From Pyramidobacter sp. C12-8 (GTDB lineage Bacteria; Synergistota; Synergistia; Synergistales; Dethiosulfovibrionaceae), in the NCBI RefSeq assembly GCF_002007215.1, contig NZ_MUHX01000026.1, forward strand, positions 1 through 39,078: a DNA stretch of 39,078 nucleotides. Reading direction: 5' to 3'. The notes beneath the pieces are model-generated. The model saw only the letters and a list, made by a program, of their open reading frames with translations. It was not told where the DNA came from and did no database searches. The position numbers were made by a program, and so were the translations under genes. This document shows, in pieces, positions 31,642 to 39,078 of the stretch; positions within the stretch are counted from its first letter, which is position 1; every line of letters begins with the position of its first letter.

Positions 31642-34600
31642 ATGGCAAAACAGATCATGACGATTGACGGCAACGAAGCGGCAGCGCACGTGTCTTACGC
31701 CTTCACCGAGGTGGCGACGATCTATCCGATCACGCCTTCTTCACCGATGGCGGAGCATGTGGACGAATGGTCGGCGCGCGGTCGGCAGAACTTGTTCGGT
31801 CAGCGTGTCCATTTGATGGAGATGCAGGCCGAGTTCGGCGCGGCGGCCGCCATGCACGGAGCATTGGAGTCGGGCGCGCTTGCCACGTCCTATACGGCGT
31901 CGCAGGGATTGATGCTGATGATTCCGCCAATGTACCGCATTGCCGGCCAGTTGATGCCGGGCGTGCTGCATGTCAGCGCGAGGACGGTCGGAACTCACGC
32001 ATTTTCGATTTTCGGCGATCATTCCGACGTCATGGCCGTACGGCAGACAGGTTTTGCCATGCTGTCTTCGGGCAGCGTGCAGGAAGTGGCCGACCTGGCG
32101 GCTGTGCCGCATCTCGCGGCGATTGCCGGCAGCGTGCCTTTCGTGCATTTTTTCGACGGCTTCCGCACTTCTCATGAAATCCAGAAAATCGAGATGCTGT
32201 CATACGACGATTTTGGCGAGATGCTGGATAAAGAAGCGCTGCTGGCGTTCCGCAAGAGATCTCTCAACAGCGACCGGCCGGTACAGCGCAGCACCGTGCA
32301 GAATCCCGACGTGCTTTTCCAGGCGCGGGAAGCCTGCAATCGTTACTATCTGCGCATGCCTTACATTGTGCAGTCTTATATGGACCGCATCCACGCTCTG
32401 ACCGGCCGCAGTTACCACCTTTTCGACTATTATGGCGACCCCAACGCGGAGCGGGTCGTTATCGCGATGGGCTCAGTGTCGGGATGTCTTCAGGAAGTTG
32501 TCGACGAGCTGCGCTCACGTGGCCAGAAAGTGGGTTTTCTGCAAGTCCATCTTTATCGACCGTTTTCTGCGGAACATTTCCTTACCGCTCTGCCGGAAAG
32601 CGTGCGCTGCGTGACCGTGCTCGATCGTACCAAAGAGGCCGGCGCGCCGGGCGAGCCTCTGTACGAAGACGTCTGCTCGACGTTCTCCAATGTTTCCACG
32701 GCGCCGATGGTCATCGCCGGGCGCTATGGCCTGTCTTCCAAAGATGTCACTCCGGCGCAGATGATCGCCGCGTTTGACAATATGGATTCGATCCAGCCCA
32801 AGAACCATTTCACGATCGGCATCAAGGACGACGTGACCTATCATTCGCTGGAGCTCGGGCCCAATATCGTCACCGAGAGCGAAGGCACCGTGGCCTGCAA
32901 GTTTTGGGGACTTGGTTCCGATGGTACCGTGGGAGCCAACAAGAACTCCATCAAGATTATTGGAGACAACACCGACCAATACGTTCAGGCTTATTTTGAA
33001 TACGACACGAAGAAATCCGGCAGCGTGACGAGATCGCATCTTCGCTTCGGACGGCTGCCGATCCGTTCCACCTATCTGGTCACGCAGGCCGATTTCGTTG
33101 CCTGTCACGTGCAAGCCTACATCGGCAAGTACAACGTCTCAGGCGAGCTGAAAGACGGCGGCACCTTCTTGCTGAACTGCGCCTGGAAACCGGAAGATCT
33201 GGAGCGGCATCTTCCCGCTTCCGTCAAACGGGATCTGGCTCGTAAACATATCAATTTTTACATCATCGACGCTACCCGCATCGCTATGGAAATCGGCATG
33301 GGGAACCGCACAAACTCCGTGCTGCAGTCGGCGTTTTTCAAGCTGTCGGGCATTCTGCCTTTCGAAGACGTCGTGAAGTACATGAAGGAAGCGATCAAGA
33401 ATACTTACGGCGCGAAGGGCGACAAGGTCCTTCGCATGAACTACGAGGCTGTCGACCGCGGCGGCGCCAGCGTGATCCGCATCGAAGTTCCCGCTGAATG
33501 GGCCAACGCCGAGGATAAGGCGGCGGATGAACGCGTTGATCCTTTGCTTCCCGACTATATTCGCAAAGTGCTGATCCCCGTCAACAGCCTGAAAGGCGAC
33601 GACATTCCCGTCAGCGTTTTTGTTGACGCGGCCGACGGCACGGTGCCGCTGGGGACCTCCAAGTATGAAAAGCGCGGCACGGCAGTGATGGTTCCGGAGT
33701 GGAATCCGGAAAGGTGCATTCAATGCAACATGTGTTCTTTTGTTTGTCCGCATGCGGCCATCAGACCCTTCCTGTTGAACGAATCAGAGGCGTTGAACGC
33801 GCCGGACGGCTTTGAAACGGTTGATGCCCGCGGTCTGAAAAACGCTCAAGGCCTGAAGTTCCGCATCCAGCTCAGCGCTCTTGACTGCGTCGGCTGCGGC
33901 AGCTGCGTCGAAGTCTGCCCGGTCAAGGAGAAAGCGCTCGTGATGAAGTTGCTCGAGACCCAGCTGCCTCAGCAGAAAAACTGGGATTATGCGCTGACCC
34001 TCTCGCCGAAAGTGAATCCGATGGATAAATTCACCGTCAAAGGCAGCCAGTTCGAACAGCCTCTGCTTGAATTTTCGGGGGCGTGTGCGGGCTGCGGCGA
34101 GACCCCCTACATGAAAGCCATGACGCAGCTTTTCGGCGACCGCATGTACATCGCCAATGCCACAGGCTGCACTCAGGCCTGGGGCGCGGCCTGTCCCTGT
34201 GTGCCTTATACGAAGAACAATCGCGGCCATGGACCGGCGTTCTCCAACTCGTTGTTCGAAAATAACGCCGAATTCAGCCTTGGCATGTGCCTGGCCGTCC
34301 AGCAGCAGCGCGAGCGCCTGCTGATGACGGCCGAGAAGCTGCTCAACGGTAAGACCCGCGATCCCGAACTGATCCGGGCGCTGCAGGAATGGAAAGACCA
34401 TTACCATGAGGGCGAAGGCAGCAGGGCGTACAGCGATGCGGTGGAAACGGCCGCCAAAGTCGCGTGCGCCCGCGGCGAGGACAGTCTGGAACTGCGCGAC
34501 CTGCTGAACAACACCGAACATCTTGTCAAAAAGTCCATGTGGATGTACGGAGGCGACGGCTGGGCCTATGATATCGGCTTTGGCGGCCTCGACCATGTGC

Positions 34601-35199
34601 TCGCGAATGGCCCTGACGTAAACGTTCTGGTCGTGGATACGGAAGTCTACTCCAATACGGGAGGCCAGTCTTCAAAAGCTACCCCGGTGGCGGCTGTCGC
34701 ACAGTTTGCCAGCTCCGGCAAGAAGACCGGCAAAAAGGATCTGGGGCTGATGGCTATGAGTTATGGCAATGTCTACGTCGCTCAAGTCGCCATGGGCGCC
34801 GATCCCGCTCATTTCATCAAAGTCCTGAAAGAGGCGGAGTCATATGACGGACCGTCGCTGATCATCGCCTATGCGCCCTGCATTAACCACGGCATCGTCA
34901 AGGGAATGGGCTATGCGATGCCCGAGAGCAAGTTGGCCGTGCAATCCGGCTATTGGCACCTGTATCGGTACGATCCGCGCCGCGCCGCGAAGGGGGAGAA
35001 TCCTTTCGTTTTGGATTCCAAGAAGCCCACGATTCCGCTGCGCGATTTCCTCATGGGCGAAGTTCGCTATGCGGCGCTTGGCCGAACGTTCCCCGAGGAA
35101 GCCGCTCGCCTTCTGGCAATGGCGGAAGTCCAGGCGGACGCGAAGTACCGGCGTTATGCGGCGATGGCCGAGTCAGGAAAGATTTCCGTTACCGCCTGA
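31642..35199 (+). CDS. nifJ: Pyruvate:ferredoxin oxidoreductase, single-chain form
   Basis: 1185 residues, normal for the fused enzyme. The N-terminal domain has VATIYPITPSSPMAEHVD. Two 4Fe-4S sites follow: Cys692, 695, 698, 702 and Cys749, 752, 755, 759. A further cluster uses CAGCGE and later cysteines, and the thiamine diphosphate domain has GDGWAYDIGFGGLDH and NTGGQSSKATP. It oxidises pyruvate to acetyl-CoA with reduction of ferredoxin, the main energy step in such anaerobes. ATG 31642 has AGGGGGAG six bases upstream; an in-frame ATG at 31561 is unlikely. A terminator lies about 130 bases downstream. Confidence 0.97.
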   Translation: MAKQIMTIDGNEAAAHVSYAFTEVATIYPITPSSPMAEHVDEWSARGRQNLFGQRVHLMEMQAEFGAAAAMHGALESGALATSYTASQGLMLMIPPMYRIAGQLMPGVLHVSARTVGTHAFSIFGDHSDVMAVRQTGFAMLSSGSVQEVADLAAVPHLAAIAGSVPFVHFFDGFRTSHEIQKIEMLSYDDFGEMLDKEALLAFRKRSLNSDRPVQRSTVQNPDVLFQAREACNRYYLRMPYIVQSYMDRIHALTGRSYHLFDYYGDPNAERVVIAMGSVSGCLQEVVDELRSRGQKVGFLQVHLYRPFSAEHFLTALPESVRCVTVLDRTKEAGAPGEPLYEDVCSTFSNVSTAPMVIAGRYGLSSKDVTPAQMIAAFDNMDSIQPKNHFTIGIKDDVTYHSLELGPNIVTESEGTVACKFWGLGSDGTVGANKNSIKIIGDNTDQYVQAYFEYDTKKSGSVTRSHLRFGRLPIRSTYLVTQADFVACHVQAYIGKYNVSGELKDGGTFLLNCAWKPEDLERHLPASVKRDLARKHINFYIIDATRIAMEIGMGNRTNSVLQSAFFKLSGILPFEDVVKYMKEAIKNTYGAKGDKVLRMNYEAVDRGGASVIRIEVPAEWANAEDKAADERVDPLLPDYIRKVLIPVNSLKGDDIPVSVFVDAADGTVPLGTSKYEKRGTAVMVPEWNPERCIQCNMCSFVCPHAAIRPFLLNESEALNAPDGFETVDARGLKNAQGLKFRIQLSALDCVGCGSCVEVCPVKEKALVMKLLETQLPQQKNWDYALTLSPKVNPMDKFTVKGSQFEQPLLEFSGACAGCGETPYMKAMTQLFGDRMYIANATGCTQAWGAACPCVPYTKNNRGHGPAFSNSLFENNAEFSLGMCLAVQQQRERLLMTAEKLLNGKTRDPELIRALQEWKDHYHEGEGSRAYSDAVETAAKVACARGEDSLELRDLLNNTEHLVKKSMWMYGGDGWAYDIGFGGLDHVLANGPDVNVLVVDTEVYSNTGGQSSKATPVAAVAQFASSGKKTGKKDLGLMAMSYGNVYVAQVAMGADPAHFIKVLKEAESYDGPSLIIAYAPCINHGIVKGMGYAMPESKLAVQSGYWHLYRYDPRRAAKGENPFVLDSKKPTIPLRDFLMGEVRYAALGRTFPEEAARLLAMAEVQADAKYRRYAAMAESGKISVTA

Positions 35200-35330
35200 G
35201 CTCAAGAGATACAGTCGCCGCTTCGGCGTTGCGCGGGAAGATTACCGATCCTCGGGAAGTGCTCGAGTAACCACGGCGCTCCTCCGCAGGGCGGCGAAAA
35301 TCAGCCGAAAACACGTTGCGATAGATCGGT

Positions 35331-35366
35331 GGACCTCCCTTGCCACGCGGGGAAGGTCCGCTTTTT
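35331..35366 (+). terminator. Terminator downstream of nifJ
   Basis: Stem GGACCT/AGGTCC (35331-35336 with 35354-35359), extended inside by CCC/GGGG, followed by five T residues at 35362-35366. It is 132 bases after the stop. Confidence 0.8.
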
Positions 35367-35693
35367 GTTGATGGAGGGATGGCTTTAAACGTACTATTGG
35401 CTTTTCATTCCGATTTTAGCGTCATTGGGAATCGGGCTCGAGGAAAAAACTCGTTGTTCCTTTTGTCTTTTGCGCGGGGCATATCCTTCTCTTGAGGGCG
35501 AAAAAATAAATTCTACTATTGAGAATTGTTAAAAAATAAATTGTCGACACCCTACGAGATGCGATGATAACGGAAAGTTCACTCGGTAAAATCTTAAAAT
35601 AAATTATTATCGGCAAATTGCCGGGGCTGGAATTATTAAAATAATAAGGTAGAATGAAGATAGAAAAGATACGGAGGGGCGTCAGGATGGAAG
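35367..35693. other. AT-rich non-coding region with repeats before the NTPase/VOR genes
   Basis: No gene is supported here. Apart from the repeat at 35501-35542 it holds a palindrome CGGCAA-A-TTGCCG (35611-35623) and ATTATTAAAATAAT near 35632-35645. A TAGAAT (35650-35655) may serve as a -10, but no matching -35 was found. Confidence 0.55.
35501..35542. repeat. Direct repeat flanking an inverted repeat
   Basis: AAAAAATAAATT occurs at 35501-35512 and 35531-35542, 30 bases apart (about three helical turns). Between and overlapping them is AATTCT-N7-AGAATT (35509-35527). This looks like a regulator-binding or bent-DNA site. Confidence 0.6.
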
Positions 35694-35858
35694 ATGAGGG
35701 TTTGCGTCATGTTTCGCAAAACCGATCGACACGCAAGACAAAGGTATGTAACGTATCTTCACGTGCTTTATGCCGCTGGTCTTACGATAGTTTTTATTAT
35801 CTCGCATCGTTCCTCGTTGAAAATGATGACCGCGCCCATGGCCGAGCAAACAGCATGA
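35694..35858 (+). CDS. Possible small membrane protein, 54 residues
   Basis: Starts MRVCVMFRKTDRHARQR and then has one hydrophobic helix (VLYAAGLTIVFIIS, about residues 24-37), a basic-inside pattern expected of a single-span membrane protein. An AGG at 35684-35686 is seven bases upstream, but the stronger GGAGGGG at 35673-35679 is better spaced for an ATG at 35687 in another frame, whose product (about 77 residues, overlapping the next gene) looks less like a protein. No homologue is recognised. It would be transcribed with the NTPase gene 51 bases downstream. Confidence 0.35.
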   Translation: MRVCVMFRKTDRHARQRYVTYLHVLYAAGLTIVFIISHRSSLKMMTAPMAEQTA

Positions 35859-35909
35859 CATACGTTACGGAGGAAATTTTTCTTTGCAAAAACACAGGGG
35901 AGGATAAAA

Positions 35910-36743
35910 ATGCCTGTTGACATGCGGCTTTTCAAGGATCTGATCCAGCGTTACGAGTGGCCGAAAGCGATAGCGGTCACGGGCGCTCTGGGATCCGGAA
36001 AAACTGAATGGGTCCTCAATCTCGCTCTGGGCTTGAAGACGACTGAGGAAAAAGTAACGATTGCCGACGCTGACATCATCAATCCATACTTCTGCATCCG
36101 ACAGGTCGTCACTGCGCTGGAGAAGAAGGGGTTTACGGTCTTGACCGCGCCGGGGCAGGCGAAATGGGCAGATATGCCGGTCGTCAGCGCGGAGGTCGAC
36201 TGGGCTTTGTCGTCTCCCGGCAAGCTGATGATCGACATCGGCGGGGACGCCGAGGGGGCGCTGGCGCTGAAGCAGTTTCAGAAGCGCATCATTCAGGCGG
36301 GGTACCTGCTTGTGCTCGTCGTGAACGCTTTCCGTCCTCAGACGTGCACCGTGGAGAAGATTGAATTGATGTGCCGCCGCATGGAGGAAATCTGCGGACT
36401 GAAGGTCGGCGCTTTGATCAGCAATTCGCATTTGATGAACGAAACGACGGTGGAAACGGTAACGGAAGGATATCAGCTTGTTCAAAACGCCGCGCGGCGC
36501 ATGGGACTGCCCCTGCTGTATGTGGGAACGTCGCCGGAGCTCTACGACGACACTGTGAGAGCGTTGGCCGGGGAACGTGTCCCTGTCTGGCCTGTTTCCA
36601 GATATATGCTTCTTCCCTGGGAACCCGGTGCGATCTGGGCGACCGGCATTCCTGCACGGCATCATGCCGGCCGTATCTTCCGGGAAAAAGGACAGTCTCC
36701 CTTTCAGAATTTAGGGAGGGGAATTCCGCCGGAAAATTTCTGA
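35910..36743 (+). CDS. Uncharacterised SIMIBI-class P-loop NTPase next to the VOR genes
   Basis: 277 residues. P-loop GALGSGKT at 25-32, then ADADIINPYFCIRQ (52-65) as the switch I-like region, and MIDIGGDAEGA as the Walker B/switch II equivalent. This plan belongs to the CobQ/CobB/MinD/ParA nucleotide-binding group. No membrane helix or DNA-binding domain is seen. Cysteines are few and do not form a cluster motif. GGGGAGGA precedes the ATG. Genes of this type recur before 2-oxoacid:ferredoxin oxidoreductase operons in anaerobes, as I recall, which suggests a helper in cofactor or Fe-S assembly, but no function is established. Confidence 0.8.
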   Translation: MPVDMRLFKDLIQRYEWPKAIAVTGALGSGKTEWVLNLALGLKTTEEKVTIADADIINPYFCIRQVVTALEKKGFTVLTAPGQAKWADMPVVSAEVDWALSSPGKLMIDIGGDAEGALALKQFQKRIIQAGYLLVLVVNAFRPQTCTVEKIELMCRRMEEICGLKVGALISNSHLMNETTVETVTEGYQLVQNAARRMGLPLLYVGTSPELYDDTVRALAGERVPVWPVSRYMLLPWEPGAIWATGIPARHHAGRIFREKGQSPFQNLGRGIPPENF

Positions 36744-36981
36744 CACCGAATTTCGATTAAAAGTCATCGTTGAAAATGCCGCGCCTTCGCGCGCCCGTGC
36801 CGAAAAAAACATGCGCCGCGCGATTTTGCGCAGTTTTCGACGCGCTTCGACGCGAAGCGGGGCTTTGAGGGCGGCGCCATAAAAAGGCGAAAGACGCTCG
36901 CCTTTGTGGCGAAAACTAAGCATGACGCGGTTCGCGAACGATTTTTTCAGGGCAGCAATGATTTTAAAGGGGGTTGTATAA
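36744..36981. other. GC-rich gap with several hairpins between the NTPase and VOR genes
   Basis: Contains at least four inverted repeats: TGCGC/GCGCA (36812-36832, followed by GTTTT), CGCTTCG/CGAAGCG (36843-36859), AAAGGCGA/TCGCCTTT (36883-36905) and GTTCGCGAAC (36930-36939) followed by ATTTTTT. None has a classical long stem plus T-run, but together they may attenuate or process the transcript. No gene seen. Confidence 0.55.
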
Positions 36982-37197
36982 ATGGCAAAGGGGAGAATCA
37001 CGGTAGCAGAGGAGTACTGCAAGAGCTGCGGGCTATGCGTTGACGCATGTCCGAAGAAAGTCCTCCGCATCTCGGATCACCTGAACGTCAAGGGGTACCG
37101 TCCTGTGGAGCAGTACAAAGAAGGTTGCATCGGTTGCGCGTTGTGCGCTATGACATGTCCTGACGCGGTCATTGAAGTTTTCCGCGAGAACGCATAA
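36982..37197 (+). CDS. 2-oxoacid:ferredoxin oxidoreductase delta subunit (2x4Fe-4S ferredoxin)
   Basis: 71 residues with two CxxCxxCxxxC sets: Cys13, 16, 19, 23 and Cys49, 52, 55, 59, each followed by Pro, as in bacterial 8Fe-8S ferredoxins. This is the electron-transfer subunit that passes electrons from the thiamine site to free ferredoxin. AAGGGGG lies about eight bases before the ATG. The alpha subunit gene follows 16 bases later. In the VorDBAC/KorDABC type the ferredoxin comes first, as here. Confidence 0.93.
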   Translation: MAKGRITVAEEYCKSCGLCVDACPKKVLRISDHLNVKGYRPVEQYKEGCIGCALCAMTCPDAVIEVFRENA

Positions 37198-37213
37198 CTA
37201 AGGGGGTTTTATC

Positions 37214-38266
37214 ATGGCGAAAGTTCTTATGAAGGGCGCCGAAGCCCTTGCACAGGCCGCGATCAGCGGGGGATGCCGGTACTTCTTCGGTTATCCCATT
37301 ACGCCTCAGAACGAAGTTCCCGAATATATGGCGGCACACCTTCCCGAAGTGGGCGGCGTTTATGTTCAGGGTGAGAGCGAAGTCGCCTCGATCAACATGG
37401 TGCTTGGGGCGGCATCCACGGGAGCGCAGATCATGACCTCGTCATCCAGCCCCGGGATTTCGCTGATGTCCGAGGGACTGAGCTACATTGCCGCCAATGA
37501 ATATCCCTGCGTCGTCATGAACGTGGTGCGCGGCGGTCCGGGGCTGGGCGGCATTCTGCCCTCGCAGTGCGACTACAGTCAGGCCACCCGCGGCGGCGGC
37601 AACGGCGATTATCATCTGTTCGTGCTGGCGCCGAGCAACCTCCAGGAGGCGGTCGATCTGATCCAGCGTTCCTGGGATTATGCATTCAAGTATATGAATC
37701 CTGTCATGATCCTGGCGGACGGTTTCATGGGACAGATGATGGAACCGGTAGAGATCAAGGAACGCACCGCAGAACGCGGCGACTGGCAGAAATGGGCCGT
37801 GGGCTGTTTCAGAGAGCGCGGAAACAAGCGCACCTTGTTCCACAGCCTGTATCTCGCCGCGGGGCCTCTTGAAGAGCACAACAAAGATCTGCAGAAAAAA
37901 TACGAGTTGATGAAGCAGGATGCGATGGCCGAGGATTACATGGTCGATGATGCCGAGGTGATCATCACGGCTTTCGGGACCACGGCGCGCATCGCCAAAA
38001 CGGCGATCATGCACCTCCGTGCCGAGGGCAAAAAAGTGGGACTGATCCGCCCGATCACGGTCTATCCCTTCCCGGCGGACCACTTCAAAAATTTGCCGGC
38101 CACGGTGAGGCACATTCTCGATGTGGAAATGAACTGTGGACAGATGATCGACGACGTGAAACTTGCCACGGAATGCCGCTATCCGGTGACGTTTTACGGC
38201 CGTTGCGGCGGTTTCGCTCCTTCCGTTGAAGAAGTGGAAGACGCGTGCAGAAAGCTTTTTGCCTAG
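37214..38266 (+). CDS. vorB: 2-oxoacid:ferredoxin oxidoreductase alpha subunit (VorB-like)
   Basis: 350 residues, closer to the short VorB form than to the roughly 375-residue KorA. The N-terminal pyrimidine-binding domain has YFFGYPITPQNEVPEYMA and GESEVASINMVLGAA, then SSSSPGISLMSEGLSY; the C-terminal part has ITAFGTTARI and GLIRPITVYPFP. It pairs with the beta subunit encoded next. The likely substrate is 2-oxoisovalerate and related branched-chain 2-oxoacids, fitting amino-acid fermentation, but 2-oxoglutarate cannot be excluded. AGGGGG lies upstream of the ATG. Confidence 0.88.
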   Translation: MAKVLMKGAEALAQAAISGGCRYFFGYPITPQNEVPEYMAAHLPEVGGVYVQGESEVASINMVLGAASTGAQIMTSSSSPGISLMSEGLSYIAANEYPCVVMNVVRGGPGLGGILPSQCDYSQATRGGGNGDYHLFVLAPSNLQEAVDLIQRSWDYAFKYMNPVMILADGFMGQMMEPVEIKERTAERGDWQKWAVGCFRERGNKRTLFHSLYLAAGPLEEHNKDLQKKYELMKQDAMAEDYMVDDAEVIITAFGTTARIAKTAIMHLRAEGKKVGLIRPITVYPFPADHFKNLPATVRHILDVEMNCGQMIDDVKLATECRYPVTFYGRCGGFAPSVEEVEDACRKLFA

Positions 38267-38278
38267 GGGGGAAACAGA

Positions 38279-39022
38279 ATGTCTGAAGTCAAAGTCTACT
38301 CGAGACCTGAAACATGGATGAAAGGCGTTCATACTCACTATTGTCCCGGCTGCGGCCATGGCATCGCTCACCGCATGATCTGCGAAGCCATTGACGAGCT
38401 TGGCATCCAGGGCGATGCGATCAGCATGTCGCCCGTCGGCTGCGCGGCGATGATGTACGACTACATAAACATTGACTTCATCGAAGCGGCTCATGGCCGG
38501 GCGCCGGCGACGGCGACCGGCATCAAGAGAGTTCTGCCCGATAAGGTCGTTTTTACCTATCAGGGCGACGGAGACCTTGCCTCCATCGGTATGGCAGAAA
38601 TCATCCACGCCGCCAACCGCGGCGAGAAGATCTGCGTCTTCTTTATCAACAACGCCATTTACGGTATGACGGGCGGCCAGATGGCCCCCACGACTTTGAT
38701 CGGGCAGAAGGCCACCACGTGTCCTCAGGGGCGCGACGCCGAGCTGACCGGATATCCCATCCGTATGTGCGAATTGTTGACGTCTCTGGAGACGCCTGCG
38801 TATATCGAGCGGGTTTCTTTGGCGAAACCCTACATCGCCAAAGCCAAGAAAGCGATTAAAAAAGCCTTCCAGAACCAGATCGACAGGAAAGGCTTCAGCT
38901 TCGTGGAGATTCTCTCGACGTGTCCTACGAACTGGGGGCTTTCGCCTCTTGACGCCTTCGACTGGCAGATGAAGAACATGATCCCCTATTATCCCCTTGG
39001 CGTGTTCAAGGACTTTGAATAG
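38279..39022 (+). CDS. 2-oxoacid:ferredoxin oxidoreductase beta subunit (thiamine diphosphate-binding)
   Basis: 247 residues. CPGCGHGIAHRM (22-33) is the usual opening and SPVGCAAMMYDY follows. The thiamine diphosphate motif is GDGD (96-99) with Asn124-Asn125 in FFINNAIYGMTGGQMAPT about 26 residues later. It completes the active site with VorB. The start is 12 bases after the vorB stop, within the same operon, with GGGG-rich DNA before the ATG. It is complete: the stop lies at 39020-39022, 56 bases before the window edge, where the gamma subunit gene would begin. Confidence 0.92.
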   Translation: MSEVKVYSRPETWMKGVHTHYCPGCGHGIAHRMICEAIDELGIQGDAISMSPVGCAAMMYDYINIDFIEAAHGRAPATATGIKRVLPDKVVFTYQGDGDLASIGMAEIIHAANRGEKICVFFINNAIYGMTGGQMAPTTLIGQKATTCPQGRDAELTGYPIRMCELLTSLETPAYIERVSLAKPYIAKAKKAIKKAFQNQIDRKGFSFVEILSTCPTNWGLSPLDAFDWQMKNMIPYYPLGVFKDFE

Positions 39023-39078
39023 GAGGAGACCAGCTATTAAAAGTCAAGTAGGAAATTCGAGCTCATGCCCGAAGTATT
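39021..39078 (+). other. Start of the next gene (gamma subunit expected), cut by the window edge
   Basis: AGGAGGAG at 39021-39028 marks a strong ribosome site, but no ATG, GTG or TTG lies at the right distance. ATT at 39036 would be correctly spaced, and the frame stays open to the edge. An ATG at 39065 is possible, with a weaker AGGA 11 bases upstream. Too short to identify. Confidence 0.35.

Noticed and set aside
35422-35616. Minus-strand 64-codon frame in the AT-rich gap
   Set aside because: No ribosome site, composition follows the AT-rich repeats, and it overlaps the palindromes.
1-39078. CRISPR arrays, rRNA genes, riboswitches, intact insertion sequences
   Set aside because: No regularly spaced repeat array, rRNA segment, recognisable riboswitch core or transposase gene was seen on either strand.

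Overview
The window reads as a chromosomal segment of a diderm, probably asaccharolytic, amino-acid-fermenting anaerobe. My best guess is Synergistota, near Pyramidobacter or Jonquetella. This rests on gene mix only: a Bacillus-like core operon ending in codY, together with periplasmic binding-protein (TRAP) transport, a membrane-type sugar-nucleotide dehydratase, PEP synthase with its regulator, and two ferredoxin-linked 2-oxoacid oxidoreductases. By eye the coding DNA is moderately GC-rich, with strong Shine-Dalgarno sites. No 16S rRNA or other marker is present to settle the taxonomy.

Layout. 1-484 is non-coding and holds four copies of a 16-bp element. 485-4462 carries ychF, an unrecognised helical protein, a CapD/WbpM-like 4,6-dehydratase and a lone pseudopilin. 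4507-20969 is a dense plus-strand housekeeping block: lepB, rbgA, rnhB, yraN, comM, dprA, ppsR, ppsA, a short Smg-like gene, topA, trmFO, xerC, hslV, hslU, codY. Many neighbours overlap by 1-4 bases. Much of the order matches the Bacillus subtilis ylqF-rnhB...smf-topA-gid-codV-clpQ-clpY-codY region. 21085-23139 has a lytic transglycosylase, an SSB-like OB-fold protein, an S1-domain protein and a DUF501 protein.

23203-23445 is a tRNA cluster (Lys-TTT, Glu-TTC, Thr-CGT). Beside it is a P4-type tyrosine integrase broken by one frameshift, then a RelB/RelE-type toxin-antitoxin pair with its own promoter and operator. This looks like a decayed tRNA-associated island.

25554-31057 is a minus-strand cluster: family III CoA-transferase, HMG-CoA-lyase-like enzyme, TRAP transporter DctP-DctQ-DctM, then a small membrane protein. 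It reads as a take-up, activate with CoA, cleave route for an unidentified carboxylate. Divergent from it, across a long regulatory gap with a CodY-box-like site, is nifJ (pyruvate:ferredoxin oxidoreductase). Then come an uncharacterised P-loop NTPase and the delta, alpha and beta subunits of a 2-oxoisovalerate-type ferredoxin oxidoreductase. The window ends where the gamma subunit would be expected.

Together the right half suggests energy conservation from amino and organic acids: transported acids and 2-oxoacids become acyl-CoA with reduced ferredoxin. PpsA, with its regulator PpsR, would provide the gluconeogenic exit from pyruvate. CodY is a plausible nutritional regulator. Nothing here is clearly a wholly new system. 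The most promising leads are the TRAP/CoA-transferase/lyase cassette, the NTPase tied to the 2-oxoacid oxidoreductase, the altered effector pocket of CodY, and the four-copy repeat at the left edge.
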